64,000 bases of DNA. Source: Azolla caroliniana (Eukaryota; Polypodiophyta). The first letter of the stretch is position 1, and every line of letters starts with the position of its first letter. Shown here piece by piece: positions 22,296-35,330 of the stretch. The translations under genes were made by a program, and so were the position numbers. The DNA lies in the NCBI GenBank assembly GCA_043228905.1, contig JBHGNT010000120.1, forward strand, positions 1-64,000, read 5' to 3'. The notes beneath the pieces were generated by a model, which saw nothing but the letters and a program-made list of their open reading frames with translations, was not told the origin of the DNA and ran no database searches.

Positions 22296-23058
22296 ATTAG
22301 GATCAGGTTCCGCTTCTCGAGAATCGGAATACAACGAGACTGTTGCGCAATCAATACATGCGTGGATCCCTTGGGGAAGGGATAACATCGCGTATTTGAA
22401 CGTAATCATCGATCACGACGATGCCGTTCACATATTTCTGATGCGCATTCGCTCGAGGGAACATATGAACAATGCCTTTCTTGCTTACGCTCGCCGTGCT
22501 CCTGTCTGGCCTGGTTTGAATACAAGCGAGTAGACGCAAGAATGTGATGACGCCCAGTCGTTGTATGATGTGTATTTGGACGTGGTCCTCAACAAGGATG
22601 ACGTCGTTTGAAATTTAGAAACAATCTACACGAAGGCCACCGCTAAGACGTCGCATGCGCGATACTCTTCATTTGGTTAGAGTAGAATGCGCGTATTCGA
22701 GATTCAACGATGCAAATTTACGTACGAGTGGAAGAACCTAGCGGCCGGTATCATGAGACGGGAACGGTATCTACACATCGGAGATTGACAGTTTGAGACG
22801 AAAACTCTTCTCGAAGGTCATTTGTATGGTTCATGCATGCTTTTCTATGGATTGCATTGCATGCGTCACACCGCATACCTTTATCCGATAAACCCATTTA
22901 AGCGCATCTCCGTAATGTGGCGAGTAATAGAATGGTAAGGTAAGTGACAAGAGATCCCATGAAAAATACGATGATCAAGAAATATGATGAGAAATGAGAG
23001 ATCCTATCCGATCACGTGCGAGATCTTCATTCCTTTCACGTTTCGATGAATGGTCGAA

Positions 23059-23131
23059 GATCCTATGGCCTAATGGATAAGGCGTCGGTCTTCGAAACCA
23101 AAGATTCTAGGTTCGACCCCTAGTAGGATCG
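23059..23131 (+). tRNA. tRNA-Arg-TCG: tRNA-Arg (TCG), unit 20, anticodon-stem variant
   Basis: Carries the C-A mismatch at pair 28-42 (T>C at 23086), as in unit 19. Confidence 0.9.
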
Positions 23132-23407
23132 GTTTAGAATCGTGACCCTAGTGTACGTCGACATCAAGAACACGACGACCAAGGATCATTCACGGAGTCA
23201 TAATGCGCATCCGTCTCGACCGTCTAGAAAATGCGCGGATCTTGTATCCGCTGTTTTGGCTTAATGGATGCATTCATTTACGAGGATGATGATGTTTAAT
23301 AGGTAAAAGAAATGGAACGGTTTATCCGGCGCAAATTCCTCATCAAAAGTGCATCGCATGTCCATCGCGATCCTCAATGGAAGTACATTTTCCAATGGAA
23401 AACCGAA

Positions 23408-23480
23408 GATCCTATGGCCCAATGGATAAGGCGCTGGTCTACGAAACCAGAGATTCTAGGTTCGATCCCTGGTAGGATCG
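23408..23480 (+). tRNA. tRNA-Arg-ACG: tRNA-Arg (ACG), unit 20
   Basis: Gene unchanged from 922-994. Last C1003 unit before the G997/G1003 block. Confidence 0.96.
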
Positions 23481-24243
23481 ATTAGGATCAGGTTCCGCTT
23501 CTCGAGAATCGGAATACAACGAGACTGTTGCGCAATCAATACATGCGTGGATCCCTTGGGGAAGGGATAACATCGCGTATTTGAACGTAATCATCGATCA
23601 CGACGATGCCGTTCACATATTTCTGATGCGCATTCGCTCGAGGGAACATATGAACAATGCCTTTCTTGCTTACGCTCGCCGTGCTCCTGTCTGGCCTGGT
23701 TTGAATACAAGCGAGTAGACGCAAGAATGTGATGACGCCCAGTCGTTGTATGATGTGTATTTGGACGTGGTCCTCAACAAGGATGACGTCGTTTGAAATT
23801 TAGAAACAATCTACACGAAGGCCACCGCTAAGACGTCGCATGCGCGATACTCTTCATTTGGTTAGAGTAGAATGCGCGTATTCGAGATTCAACGATGCAA
23901 ATTTACGTACGAGTGGAAGAACCTAGCGGCCGGTATCATGAGACGGGAACGGTATCTACACATCGGAGATTGACAGTTTGAGACGAAAACTCTTCTCGAA
24001 GGTCATTTGTATGGTTCATGCATGCTTTTCTATGGATTGCATTGCATGCGTCACACCGCATACCTTTATCCGATAAACCCATTTAAGCGCATCTCCGTAA
24101 TGTGGCGAGTAATAGAATGGTAAGGTAAGTGACAAGAGATCCCATGAAAAATACGATGATCAAGAAATATGATGAGAAATGAGAGATCCTATCCGATCAC
24201 GTGCGAGATCTTCATTCCTTTCACGTTTCGATGAATGGTCGAA

Positions 24244-24316
24244 GATCCTATGGCCTAATGGATAAGGCGTCGGTCTTCGAAACCAAAGATTCTAGGTTCG
24301 ACCCCTAGTAGGATCG
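24244..24316 (+). tRNA. tRNA-Arg-TCG: tRNA-Arg (TCG), unit 21, anticodon-stem variant
   Basis: Carries the 28-42 mismatch (T>C at 24271). The same unit has C>T at 24436, which weakens the downstream hairpin. Confidence 0.9.
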
Positions 24317-24592
24317 GTTTAGAATCGTGACCCTAGTGTACGTCGACATCAAGAACACGACGACCAAGGATCATTCACGGAGTCATAATGCGCATCCGTC
24401 TCGACCGTCTAGAAAATGCGCGGATCTTGTATCCGTTGTTTTGGCTTAATGGATGCATTCATTTACGAGGATGATGATGTTTAATAGGTAAAAGAAATGG
24501 AACGGTTTATCCGGCGCAAATTCCTCATCAAAAGTGCATCGCATGTCCATCGCGATCCTCAATGGAAGTACATTTTCCAATGGAAAACCGAA

Positions 24593-24665
24593 GATCCTAT
24601 GGCCCAATGGATAAGGCGCTGGTCTACGAAACCAGAGATTCTAGGTTCGATCCCTGGTAGGATCG
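24593..24665 (+). tRNA. tRNA-Arg-ACG: tRNA-Arg (ACG), unit 21
   Basis: Gene unchanged. The 3' flank has G at unit positions 997 and 1003. This removes in-frame stops and opens an incidental 90-codon frame at 24497-24769 that runs through the tRNA. Confidence 0.96.
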
Positions 24666-25428
24666 ATGAGGATGAGGTTCCGCTTCTCGAGAATCGGAAT
24701 ACAACGAGACTGTTGCGCAATCAATACATGCGTGGATCCCTTGGGGAAGGGATAACATCGCGTATTTGAACGTAATCATCGATCACGACGATGCCGTTCA
24801 CATATTTCTGATGCGCATTCGCTCGAGGGAACATATGAACAATGCCTTTCTTGCTTACGCTCGCCGTGCTCCTGTCTGGCCTGGTTTGAATACAAGCGAG
24901 TAGACGCAAGAATGTGATGACGCCCAGTCGTTGTATGATGTGTATTTGGACGTGGTCCTCAACAAGGATGACGTCGTTTGAAATTTAGAAACAATCTACA
25001 CGAAGGCCACCGCTAAGACGTCGCATGCGCGATACTCTTCATTTGGTTAGAGTAGAATGCGCGTATTCGAGATTCAACGATGCAAATTTACGTACGAGTG
25101 GAAGAACCTAGCGGCCGGTATCATGAGACGAGAACGGTATCTACACATCGGAGATTGACAGTTTGAGACGAAAACTCTTCTCGAAGGTCATTTGTATGGT
25201 TCATGCATGCTTTTCTATGGATTGCATTGCATGCGTCACACCGCATACCTTTATCCGATAAACCCATTTAAGCGCATCTCCGTAATGTGGCGAGTAATAG
25301 AATGGTAAGGTAAGTGACAAGAGATCCCATGAAAAATACGATGATCAAGAAATATGATGAGAAATGAGAGATCCTATCCGATCACGTGCGAGATCTTCAT
25401 TCCTTTCACGTTTCGATGAATGGTCGAA

Positions 25429-25501
25429 GATCCTATGGCCTAATGGATAAGGCGTCGGTCTTCGAAACCAAAGATTCTAGGTTCGACCCCTAGTAGGATC
25501 G
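25429..25501 (+). tRNA. tRNA-Arg-TCG: tRNA-Arg (TCG), unit 22, anticodon-stem variant
   Basis: Last of the four copies with the 28-42 mismatch (T>C at 25456). Confidence 0.9.
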
Positions 25502-25777
25502 GTTTAGAATCGTGACCCTAGTGTACGTCGACATCAAGAACACGACGACCAAGGATCATTCACGGAGTCATAATGCGCATCCGTCTCGACCGTCTAGAAA
25601 ATGCGCGGATCTTGTATCCGCTGTTTTGGCTTAATGGATGCATTCATTTACGAGGATGATGATGTTTAATAGGTAAAAGAAATGGAACGGTTTATCCGGC
25701 ACAAATTCCTCATCAAAAGTGCATCGCATGTCCATCGCGATCCTCAATGGAAGTACATTTTCCAATGGAAAACCGAA

Positions 25778-25850
25778 GATCCTATGGCCCAATGGATAAG
25801 GCGCTGGTCTACGAAACCAGAGATTCTAGGTTCGATCCCTGGTAGGATCG
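25778..25850 (+). tRNA. tRNA-Arg-ACG: tRNA-Arg (ACG), unit 22
   Basis: Gene unchanged. G997/G1003 flank. Confidence 0.96.
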
Positions 25851-26613
25851 ATGAGGATGAGGTTCCGCTTCTCGAGAATCGGAATACAACGAGACTGTTG
25901 CGCAATCAATACATGCGTGGATCCCTTGGGGAAGGGATAACATCGCGTATTTGAACGTAATCATCGATCACGACGATGCCGTTCACATATTTCTGATGCG
26001 CATTCGCTCGAGGGAACATATGAACAATGCCTTTCTTGCTTACGCTCGCCGTGCTCCTGTCTGGCCTGGTTTGAATACAAGCGAGTAGACGCAAGAATGT
26101 GATGACGCCCAGTCGTTGTATGATGTGTATTTGGACGTGGTCCTCAACAAGGATGACGTCGTTTGAAATTTAGAAACAATCTACACGAAGGCCACCGCTA
26201 AGACGTCGCATGCGCGATACTCTTCATTTGGTTAGAGTAGAATGCGCGTATTCGAGATTCAACGATGCAAATTTACGTACGAGTGGAAGAACCTAGCGGC
26301 CGGTATCATGAGACGAGAACGGTATCTACACATCGGAGATTGACAGTTTGAGACGAAAACTCTTCTCGAAGGTCATTTGTATGGTTCATGCATGCTTTTC
26401 TATGGATTGCATTGCATGCGTCACACCGCATACCTTTATCCGATAAACCCATTTAAGCGCATCTCCGTAATGTGGCGAGTAATAGAATGGTAAGGTAAGT
26501 GACAAGAGATCCCATGAAAAATACGATGATCAAGAAATATGATGAGAAATGAGAGATCCTATCCGATCACGTGCGAGATCTTCATTCCTTTCACGTTTCG
26601 ATGAATGGTCGAA

Positions 26614-26686
26614 GATCCTATGGCCTAATGGATAAGGCGTTGGTCTTCGAAACCAAAGATTCTAGGTTCGACCCCTAGTAGGATCG
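26614..26686 (+). tRNA. tRNA-Arg-TCG: tRNA-Arg (TCG), unit 23
   Basis: Back to the standard sequence with a fully paired anticodon stem. Confidence 0.96.
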
Positions 26687-26962
26687 GTTTAGAATCGTGA
26701 CCCTAGTGTACGTCGACATCAAGAACACGACGACCAAGGATCATTCACGGAGTCATAATGCGCATCCGTCTCGACCGTCTAGAAAATGCGCGGATCTTGT
26801 ATCCGCTGTTTTGGCTTAATGGATGCATTCATTTACGAGGATGATGATGTTTAATAGGTAAAAGAAATGGAACGGTTTATCCGGCACAAATTCCTCATCA
26901 AAAGTGCATCGCATGTCCATCGCGATCCTCAATGGAAGTACATTTTCCAATGGAAAACCGAA

Positions 26963-27035
26963 GATCCTATGGCCCAATGGATAAGGCGCTGGTCTACGAA
27001 ACCAGAGATTCTAGGTTCGATCCCTGGTAGGATCG
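26963..27035 (+). tRNA. tRNA-Arg-ACG: tRNA-Arg (ACG), unit 23
   Basis: Gene unchanged. Last unit with the G997/G1003 flank. Confidence 0.96.
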
Positions 27036-27798
27036 ATGAGGATGAGGTTCCGCTTCTCGAGAATCGGAATACAACGAGACTGTTGCGCAATCAATACATG
27101 CGTGGATCCCTTGGGGAAGGGATAACATCGCGTATTTGAACGTAATCATCGATCACGACGATGCCGTTCACATATTTCTGATGCGCATTCGCTCGAGGGA
27201 ACATATGAACAATGCCTTTCTTGCTTACGCTCGCCGTGCTCCTGTCTGGCCTGGTTTGAATACAAGCGAGTAGACGCAAGAATGTGATGACGCCCAGTCG
27301 TTGTATGATGTGTATTTGGACGTGGTCCTCAACAAGGATGACGTCGTTTGAAATTTAGAAACAATCTACACGAAGGCCACCGCTAAGACGTCGCATGCGC
27401 GATACTCTTCATTTGGTTAGAGTAGAATGCGCGTATTCGAGATTCAACGATGCAAATTTACGTACGAGTGGAAGAACCTAGCGGCCGGTATCATGAGACG
27501 AGAACGGTATCTACACATCGGAGATTGACAGTTTGAGACGAAAACTCTTCTCGAAGGTCATTTGTATGGTTCATGCATGCTTTTCTATGGATTGCATTGC
27601 ATGCGTCACACCGCATACCTTTATCCGATAAACCCATTTAAGCGCATCTCCGTAATGTGGCGAGTAATAGAATGGTAAGGTAAGTGACAAGAGATCCCAT
27701 GAAAAATACGATGATCAAGAAATATGATGAGAAATGAGAGATCCTATCCGATCACGTGCGAGATCTTCATTCCTTTCACGTTTCGATGAATGGTCGAA

Positions 27799-27871
27799 GA
27801 TCCTATGGCCTAATGGATAAGGCGTTGGTCTTCGAAACCAAAGATTCTAGGTTCGACCCCTAGTAGGATCG
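27799..27871 (+). tRNA. tRNA-Arg-TCG: tRNA-Arg (TCG), unit 24
   Basis: Standard gene. First unit of the 13-unit uniform block (24-36). Confidence 0.96.
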
Positions 27872-28147
27872 GTTTAGAATCGTGACCCTAGTGTACGTCG
27901 ACATCAAGAACACGACGACCAAGGATCATTCACGGAGTCATAATGCGCATCCGTCTCGACCGTCTAGAAAATGCGCGGATCTTGTATCCGCTGTTTTGGC
28001 TTAATGGATGCATTCATTTACGAGGATGATGATGTTTAATAGGTAAAAGAAATGGAACGGTTTATCCGGCACAAATTCCTCATCAAAAGTGCATCGCATG
28101 TCCATCGCGATCCTCAATGGAAGTACATTTTCCAATGGAAAACCGAA

Positions 28148-28220
28148 GATCCTATGGCCCAATGGATAAGGCGCTGGTCTACGAAACCAGAGATTCTAGG
28201 TTCGATCCCTGGTAGGATCG
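28148..28220 (+). tRNA. tRNA-Arg-ACG: tRNA-Arg (ACG), unit 24
   Basis: Standard gene with C1003 flank. Confidence 0.96.
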
Positions 28221-28983
28221 ATTAGGATCAGGTTCCGCTTCTCGAGAATCGGAATACAACGAGACTGTTGCGCAATCAATACATGCGTGGATCCCTTGGG
28301 GAAGGGATAACATCGCGTATTTGAACGTAATCATCGATCACGACGATGCCGTTCACATATTTCTGATGCGCATTCGCTCGAGGGAACATATGAACAATGC
28401 CTTTCTTGCTTACGCTCGCCGTGCTCCTGTCTGGCCTGGTTTGAATACAAGCGAGTAGACGCAAGAATGTGATGACGCCCAGTCGTTGTATGATGTGTAT
28501 TTGGACGTGGTCCTCAACAAGGATGACGTCGTTTGAAATTTAGAAACAATCTACACGAAGGCCACCGCTAAGACGTCGCATGCGCGATACTCTTCATTTG
28601 GTTAGAGTAGAATGCGCGTATTCGAGATTCAACGATGCAAATTTACGTACGAGTGGAAGAACCTAGCGGCCGGTATCATGAGACGAGAACGGTATCTACA
28701 CATCGGAGATTGACAGTTTGAGACGAAAACTCTTCTCGAAGGTCATTTGTATGGTTCATGCATGCTTTTCTATGGATTGCATTGCATGCGTCACACCGCA
28801 TACCTTTATCCGATAAACCCATTTAAGCGCATCTCCGTAATGTGGCGAGTAATAGAATGGTAAGGTAAGTGACAAGAGATCCCATGAAAAATACGATGAT
28901 CAAGAAATATGATGAGAAATGAGAGATCCTATCCGATCACGTGCGAGATCTTCATTCCTTTCACGTTTCGATGAATGGTCGAA

Positions 28984-29056
28984 GATCCTATGGCCTAATG
29001 GATAAGGCGTTGGTCTTCGAAACCAAAGATTCTAGGTTCGACCCCTAGTAGGATCG
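28984..29056 (+). tRNA. tRNA-Arg-TCG: tRNA-Arg (TCG), unit 25
   Basis: Standard gene. Confidence 0.96.
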
Positions 29057-29332
29057 GTTTAGAATCGTGACCCTAGTGTACGTCGACATCAAGAACACGA
29101 CGACCAAGGATCATTCACGGAGTCATAATGCGCATCCGTCTCGACCGTCTAGAAAATGCGCGGATCTTGTATCCGCTGTTTTGGCTTAATGGATGCATTC
29201 ATTTACGAGGATGATGATGTTTAATAGGTAAAAGAAATGGAACGGTTTATCCGGCACAAATTCCTCATCAAAAGTGCATCGCATGTCCATCGCGATCCTC
29301 AATGGAAGTACATTTTCCAATGGAAAACCGAA

Positions 29333-29405
29333 GATCCTATGGCCCAATGGATAAGGCGCTGGTCTACGAAACCAGAGATTCTAGGTTCGATCCCTGGTAG
29401 GATCG
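29333..29405 (+). tRNA. tRNA-Arg-ACG: tRNA-Arg (ACG), unit 25
   Basis: Standard gene with C1003 flank. Confidence 0.96.
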
Positions 29406-30168
29406 ATTAGGATCAGGTTCCGCTTCTCGAGAATCGGAATACAACGAGACTGTTGCGCAATCAATACATGCGTGGATCCCTTGGGGAAGGGATAACATCG
29501 CGTATTTGAACGTAATCATCGATCACGACGATGCCGTTCACATATTTCTGATGCGCATTCGCTCGAGGGAACATATGAACAATGCCTTTCTTGCTTACGC
29601 TCGCCGTGCTCCTGTCTGGCCTGGTTTGAATACAAGCGAGTAGACGCAAGAATGTGATGACGCCCAGTCGTTGTATGATGTGTATTTGGACGTGGTCCTC
29701 AACAAGGATGACGTCGTTTGAAATTTAGAAACAATCTACACGAAGGCCACCGCTAAGACGTCGCATGCGCGATACTCTTCATTTGGTTAGAGTAGAATGC
29801 GCGTATTCGAGATTCAACGATGCAAATTTACGTACGAGTGGAAGAACCTAGCGGCCGGTATCATGAGACGAGAACGGTATCTACACATCGGAGATTGACA
29901 GTTTGAGACGAAAACTCTTCTCGAAGGTCATTTGTATGGTTCATGCATGCTTTTCTATGGATTGCATTGCATGCGTCACACCGCATACCTTTATCCGATA
30001 AACCCATTTAAGCGCATCTCCGTAATGTGGCGAGTAATAGAATGGTAAGGTAAGTGACAAGAGATCCCATGAAAAATACGATGATCAAGAAATATGATGA
30101 GAAATGAGAGATCCTATCCGATCACGTGCGAGATCTTCATTCCTTTCACGTTTCGATGAATGGTCGAA

Positions 30169-30241
30169 GATCCTATGGCCTAATGGATAAGGCGTTGGTC
30201 TTCGAAACCAAAGATTCTAGGTTCGACCCCTAGTAGGATCG
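30169..30241 (+). tRNA. tRNA-Arg-TCG: tRNA-Arg (TCG), unit 26
   Basis: Standard gene. Confidence 0.96.
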
Positions 30242-30517
30242 GTTTAGAATCGTGACCCTAGTGTACGTCGACATCAAGAACACGACGACCAAGGATCATT
30301 CACGGAGTCATAATGCGCATCCGTCTCGACCGTCTAGAAAATGCGCGGATCTTGTATCCGCTGTTTTGGCTTAATGGATGCATTCATTTACGAGGATGAT
30401 GATGTTTAATAGGTAAAAGAAATGGAACGGTTTATCCGGCACAAATTCCTCATCAAAAGTGCATCGCATGTCCATCGCGATCCTCAATGGAAGTACATTT
30501 TCCAATGGAAAACCGAA

Positions 30518-30590
30518 GATCCTATGGCCCAATGGATAAGGCGCTGGTCTACGAAACCAGAGATTCTAGGTTCGATCCCTGGTAGGATCG
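30518..30590 (+). tRNA. tRNA-Arg-ACG: tRNA-Arg (ACG), unit 26
   Basis: Standard gene with C1003 flank. Confidence 0.96.
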
Positions 30591-31353
30591 ATTAGGATCA
30601 GGTTCCGCTTCTCGAGAATCGGAATACAACGAGACTGTTGCGCAATCAATACATGCGTGGATCCCTTGGGGAAGGGATAACATCGCGTATTTGAACGTAA
30701 TCATCGATCACGACGATGCCGTTCACATATTTCTGATGCGCATTCGCTCGAGGGAACATATGAACAATGCCTTTCTTGCTTACGCTCGCCGTGCTCCTGT
30801 CTGGCCTGGTTTGAATACAAGCGAGTAGACGCAAGAATGTGATGACGCCCAGTCGTTGTATGATGTGTATTTGGACGTGGTCCTCAACAAGGATGACGTC
30901 GTTTGAAATTTAGAAACAATCTACACGAAGGCCACCGCTAAGACGTCGCATGCGCGATACTCTTCATTTGGTTAGAGTAGAATGCGCGTATTCGAGATTC
31001 AACGATGCAAATTTACGTACGAGTGGAAGAACCTAGCGGCCGGTATCATGAGACGAGAACGGTATCTACACATCGGAGATTGACAGTTTGAGACGAAAAC
31101 TCTTCTCGAAGGTCATTTGTATGGTTCATGCATGCTTTTCTATGGATTGCATTGCATGCGTCACACCGCATACCTTTATCCGATAAACCCATTTAAGCGC
31201 ATCTCCGTAATGTGGCGAGTAATAGAATGGTAAGGTAAGTGACAAGAGATCCCATGAAAAATACGATGATCAAGAAATATGATGAGAAATGAGAGATCCT
31301 ATCCGATCACGTGCGAGATCTTCATTCCTTTCACGTTTCGATGAATGGTCGAA

Positions 31354-31426
31354 GATCCTATGGCCTAATGGATAAGGCGTTGGTCTTCGAAACCAAAGAT
31401 TCTAGGTTCGACCCCTAGTAGGATCG
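31354..31426 (+). tRNA. tRNA-Arg-TCG: tRNA-Arg (TCG), unit 27
   Basis: Standard gene. Confidence 0.96.
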
Positions 31427-31702
31427 GTTTAGAATCGTGACCCTAGTGTACGTCGACATCAAGAACACGACGACCAAGGATCATTCACGGAGTCATAATG
31501 CGCATCCGTCTCGACCGTCTAGAAAATGCGCGGATCTTGTATCCGCTGTTTTGGCTTAATGGATGCATTCATTTACGAGGATGATGATGTTTAATAGGTA
31601 AAAGAAATGGAACGGTTTATCCGGCACAAATTCCTCATCAAAAGTGCATCGCATGTCCATCGCGATCCTCAATGGAAGTACATTTTCCAATGGAAAACCG
31701 AA

Positions 31703-31775
31703 GATCCTATGGCCCAATGGATAAGGCGCTGGTCTACGAAACCAGAGATTCTAGGTTCGATCCCTGGTAGGATCG
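31703..31775 (+). tRNA. tRNA-Arg-ACG: tRNA-Arg (ACG), unit 27
   Basis: Standard gene with C1003 flank. Confidence 0.96.
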
Positions 31776-32538
31776 ATTAGGATCAGGTTCCGCTTCTCGA
31801 GAATCGGAATACAACGAGACTGTTGCGCAATCAATACATGCGTGGATCCCTTGGGGAAGGGATAACATCGCGTATTTGAACGTAATCATCGATCACGACG
31901 ATGCCGTTCACATATTTCTGATGCGCATTCGCTCGAGGGAACATATGAACAATGCCTTTCTTGCTTACGCTCGCCGTGCTCCTGTCTGGCCTGGTTTGAA
32001 TACAAGCGAGTAGACGCAAGAATGTGATGACGCCCAGTCGTTGTATGATGTGTATTTGGACGTGGTCCTCAACAAGGATGACGTCGTTTGAAATTTAGAA
32101 ACAATCTACACGAAGGCCACCGCTAAGACGTCGCATGCGCGATACTCTTCATTTGGTTAGAGTAGAATGCGCGTATTCGAGATTCAACGATGCAAATTTA
32201 CGTACGAGTGGAAGAACCTAGCGGCCGGTATCATGAGACGAGAACGGTATCTACACATCGGAGATTGACAGTTTGAGACGAAAACTCTTCTCGAAGGTCA
32301 TTTGTATGGTTCATGCATGCTTTTCTATGGATTGCATTGCATGCGTCACACCGCATACCTTTATCCGATAAACCCATTTAAGCGCATCTCCGTAATGTGG
32401 CGAGTAATAGAATGGTAAGGTAAGTGACAAGAGATCCCATGAAAAATACGATGATCAAGAAATATGATGAGAAATGAGAGATCCTATCCGATCACGTGCG
32501 AGATCTTCATTCCTTTCACGTTTCGATGAATGGTCGAA

Positions 32539-32611
32539 GATCCTATGGCCTAATGGATAAGGCGTTGGTCTTCGAAACCAAAGATTCTAGGTTCGACCCC
32601 TAGTAGGATCG
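32539..32611 (+). tRNA. tRNA-Arg-TCG: tRNA-Arg (TCG), unit 28
   Basis: Standard gene. Confidence 0.96.
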
Positions 32612-32887
32612 GTTTAGAATCGTGACCCTAGTGTACGTCGACATCAAGAACACGACGACCAAGGATCATTCACGGAGTCATAATGCGCATCCGTCTCGAC
32701 CGTCTAGAAAATGCGCGGATCTTGTATCCGCTGTTTTGGCTTAATGGATGCATTCATTTACGAGGATGATGATGTTTAATAGGTAAAAGAAATGGAACGG
32801 TTTATCCGGCACAAATTCCTCATCAAAAGTGCATCGCATGTCCATCGCGATCCTCAATGGAAGTACATTTTCCAATGGAAAACCGAA

Positions 32888-32960
32888 GATCCTATGGCCC
32901 AATGGATAAGGCGCTGGTCTACGAAACCAGAGATTCTAGGTTCGATCCCTGGTAGGATCG
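32888..32960 (+). tRNA. tRNA-Arg-ACG: tRNA-Arg (ACG), unit 28
   Basis: Standard gene with C1003 flank. Confidence 0.96.
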
Positions 32961-33723
32961 ATTAGGATCAGGTTCCGCTTCTCGAGAATCGGAATACAAC
33001 GAGACTGTTGCGCAATCAATACATGCGTGGATCCCTTGGGGAAGGGATAACATCGCGTATTTGAACGTAATCATCGATCACGACGATGCCGTTCACATAT
33101 TTCTGATGCGCATTCGCTCGAGGGAACATATGAACAATGCCTTTCTTGCTTACGCTCGCCGTGCTCCTGTCTGGCCTGGTTTGAATACAAGCGAGTAGAC
33201 GCAAGAATGTGATGACGCCCAGTCGTTGTATGATGTGTATTTGGACGTGGTCCTCAACAAGGATGACGTCGTTTGAAATTTAGAAACAATCTACACGAAG
33301 GCCACCGCTAAGACGTCGCATGCGCGATACTCTTCATTTGGTTAGAGTAGAATGCGCGTATTCGAGATTCAACGATGCAAATTTACGTACGAGTGGAAGA
33401 ACCTAGCGGCCGGTATCATGAGACGAGAACGGTATCTACACATCGGAGATTGACAGTTTGAGACGAAAACTCTTCTCGAAGGTCATTTGTATGGTTCATG
33501 CATGCTTTTCTATGGATTGCATTGCATGCGTCACACCGCATACCTTTATCCGATAAACCCATTTAAGCGCATCTCCGTAATGTGGCGAGTAATAGAATGG
33601 TAAGGTAAGTGACAAGAGATCCCATGAAAAATACGATGATCAAGAAATATGATGAGAAATGAGAGATCCTATCCGATCACGTGCGAGATCTTCATTCCTT
33701 TCACGTTTCGATGAATGGTCGAA

Positions 33724-33796
33724 GATCCTATGGCCTAATGGATAAGGCGTTGGTCTTCGAAACCAAAGATTCTAGGTTCGACCCCTAGTAGGATCG
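33724..33796 (+). tRNA. tRNA-Arg-TCG: tRNA-Arg (TCG), unit 29
   Basis: Standard gene. Confidence 0.96.
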
Positions 33797-34072
33797 GTTT
33801 AGAATCGTGACCCTAGTGTACGTCGACATCAAGAACACGACGACCAAGGATCATTCACGGAGTCATAATGCGCATCCGTCTCGACCGTCTAGAAAATGCG
33901 CGGATCTTGTATCCGCTGTTTTGGCTTAATGGATGCATTCATTTACGAGGATGATGATGTTTAATAGGTAAAAGAAATGGAACGGTTTATCCGGCACAAA
34001 TTCCTCATCAAAAGTGCATCGCATGTCCATCGCGATCCTCAATGGAAGTACATTTTCCAATGGAAAACCGAA

Positions 34073-34145
34073 GATCCTATGGCCCAATGGATAAGGCGCT
34101 GGTCTACGAAACCAGAGATTCTAGGTTCGATCCCTGGTAGGATCG
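34073..34145 (+). tRNA. tRNA-Arg-ACG: tRNA-Arg (ACG), unit 29
   Basis: Standard gene with C1003 flank. Confidence 0.96.
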
Positions 34146-34908
34146 ATTAGGATCAGGTTCCGCTTCTCGAGAATCGGAATACAACGAGACTGTTGCGCAA
34201 TCAATACATGCGTGGATCCCTTGGGGAAGGGATAACATCGCGTATTTGAACGTAATCATCGATCACGACGATGCCGTTCACATATTTCTGATGCGCATTC
34301 GCTCGAGGGAACATATGAACAATGCCTTTCTTGCTTACGCTCGCCGTGCTCCTGTCTGGCCTGGTTTGAATACAAGCGAGTAGACGCAAGAATGTGATGA
34401 CGCCCAGTCGTTGTATGATGTGTATTTGGACGTGGTCCTCAACAAGGATGACGTCGTTTGAAATTTAGAAACAATCTACACGAAGGCCACCGCTAAGACG
34501 TCGCATGCGCGATACTCTTCATTTGGTTAGAGTAGAATGCGCGTATTCGAGATTCAACGATGCAAATTTACGTACGAGTGGAAGAACCTAGCGGCCGGTA
34601 TCATGAGACGAGAACGGTATCTACACATCGGAGATTGACAGTTTGAGACGAAAACTCTTCTCGAAGGTCATTTGTATGGTTCATGCATGCTTTTCTATGG
34701 ATTGCATTGCATGCGTCACACCGCATACCTTTATCCGATAAACCCATTTAAGCGCATCTCCGTAATGTGGCGAGTAATAGAATGGTAAGGTAAGTGACAA
34801 GAGATCCCATGAAAAATACGATGATCAAGAAATATGATGAGAAATGAGAGATCCTATCCGATCACGTGCGAGATCTTCATTCCTTTCACGTTTCGATGAA
34901 TGGTCGAA

Positions 34909-34981
34909 GATCCTATGGCCTAATGGATAAGGCGTTGGTCTTCGAAACCAAAGATTCTAGGTTCGACCCCTAGTAGGATCG
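34909..34981 (+). tRNA. tRNA-Arg-TCG: tRNA-Arg (TCG), unit 30
   Basis: Standard gene. Confidence 0.96.
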
Positions 34982-35257
34982 GTTTAGAATCGTGACCCTA
35001 GTGTACGTCGACATCAAGAACACGACGACCAAGGATCATTCACGGAGTCATAATGCGCATCCGTCTCGACCGTCTAGAAAATGCGCGGATCTTGTATCCG
35101 CTGTTTTGGCTTAATGGATGCATTCATTTACGAGGATGATGATGTTTAATAGGTAAAAGAAATGGAACGGTTTATCCGGCACAAATTCCTCATCAAAAGT
35201 GCATCGCATGTCCATCGCGATCCTCAATGGAAGTACATTTTCCAATGGAAAACCGAA

Positions 35258-35330
35258 GATCCTATGGCCCAATGGATAAGGCGCTGGTCTACGAAACCAG
35301 AGATTCTAGGTTCGATCCCTGGTAGGATCG
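35258..35330 (+). tRNA. tRNA-Arg-ACG: tRNA-Arg (ACG), unit 30
   Basis: Standard gene with C1003 flank. Confidence 0.96.

Noticed and set aside
24497-24769. 90-codon open frame on the plus strand in units 21, 22 and 23
   Set aside because: It reads straight through the ACG tRNA gene and exists only because the 997/1003 T>G changes removed two stop codons. Translated tRNA sequence is a well-known source of false proteins.
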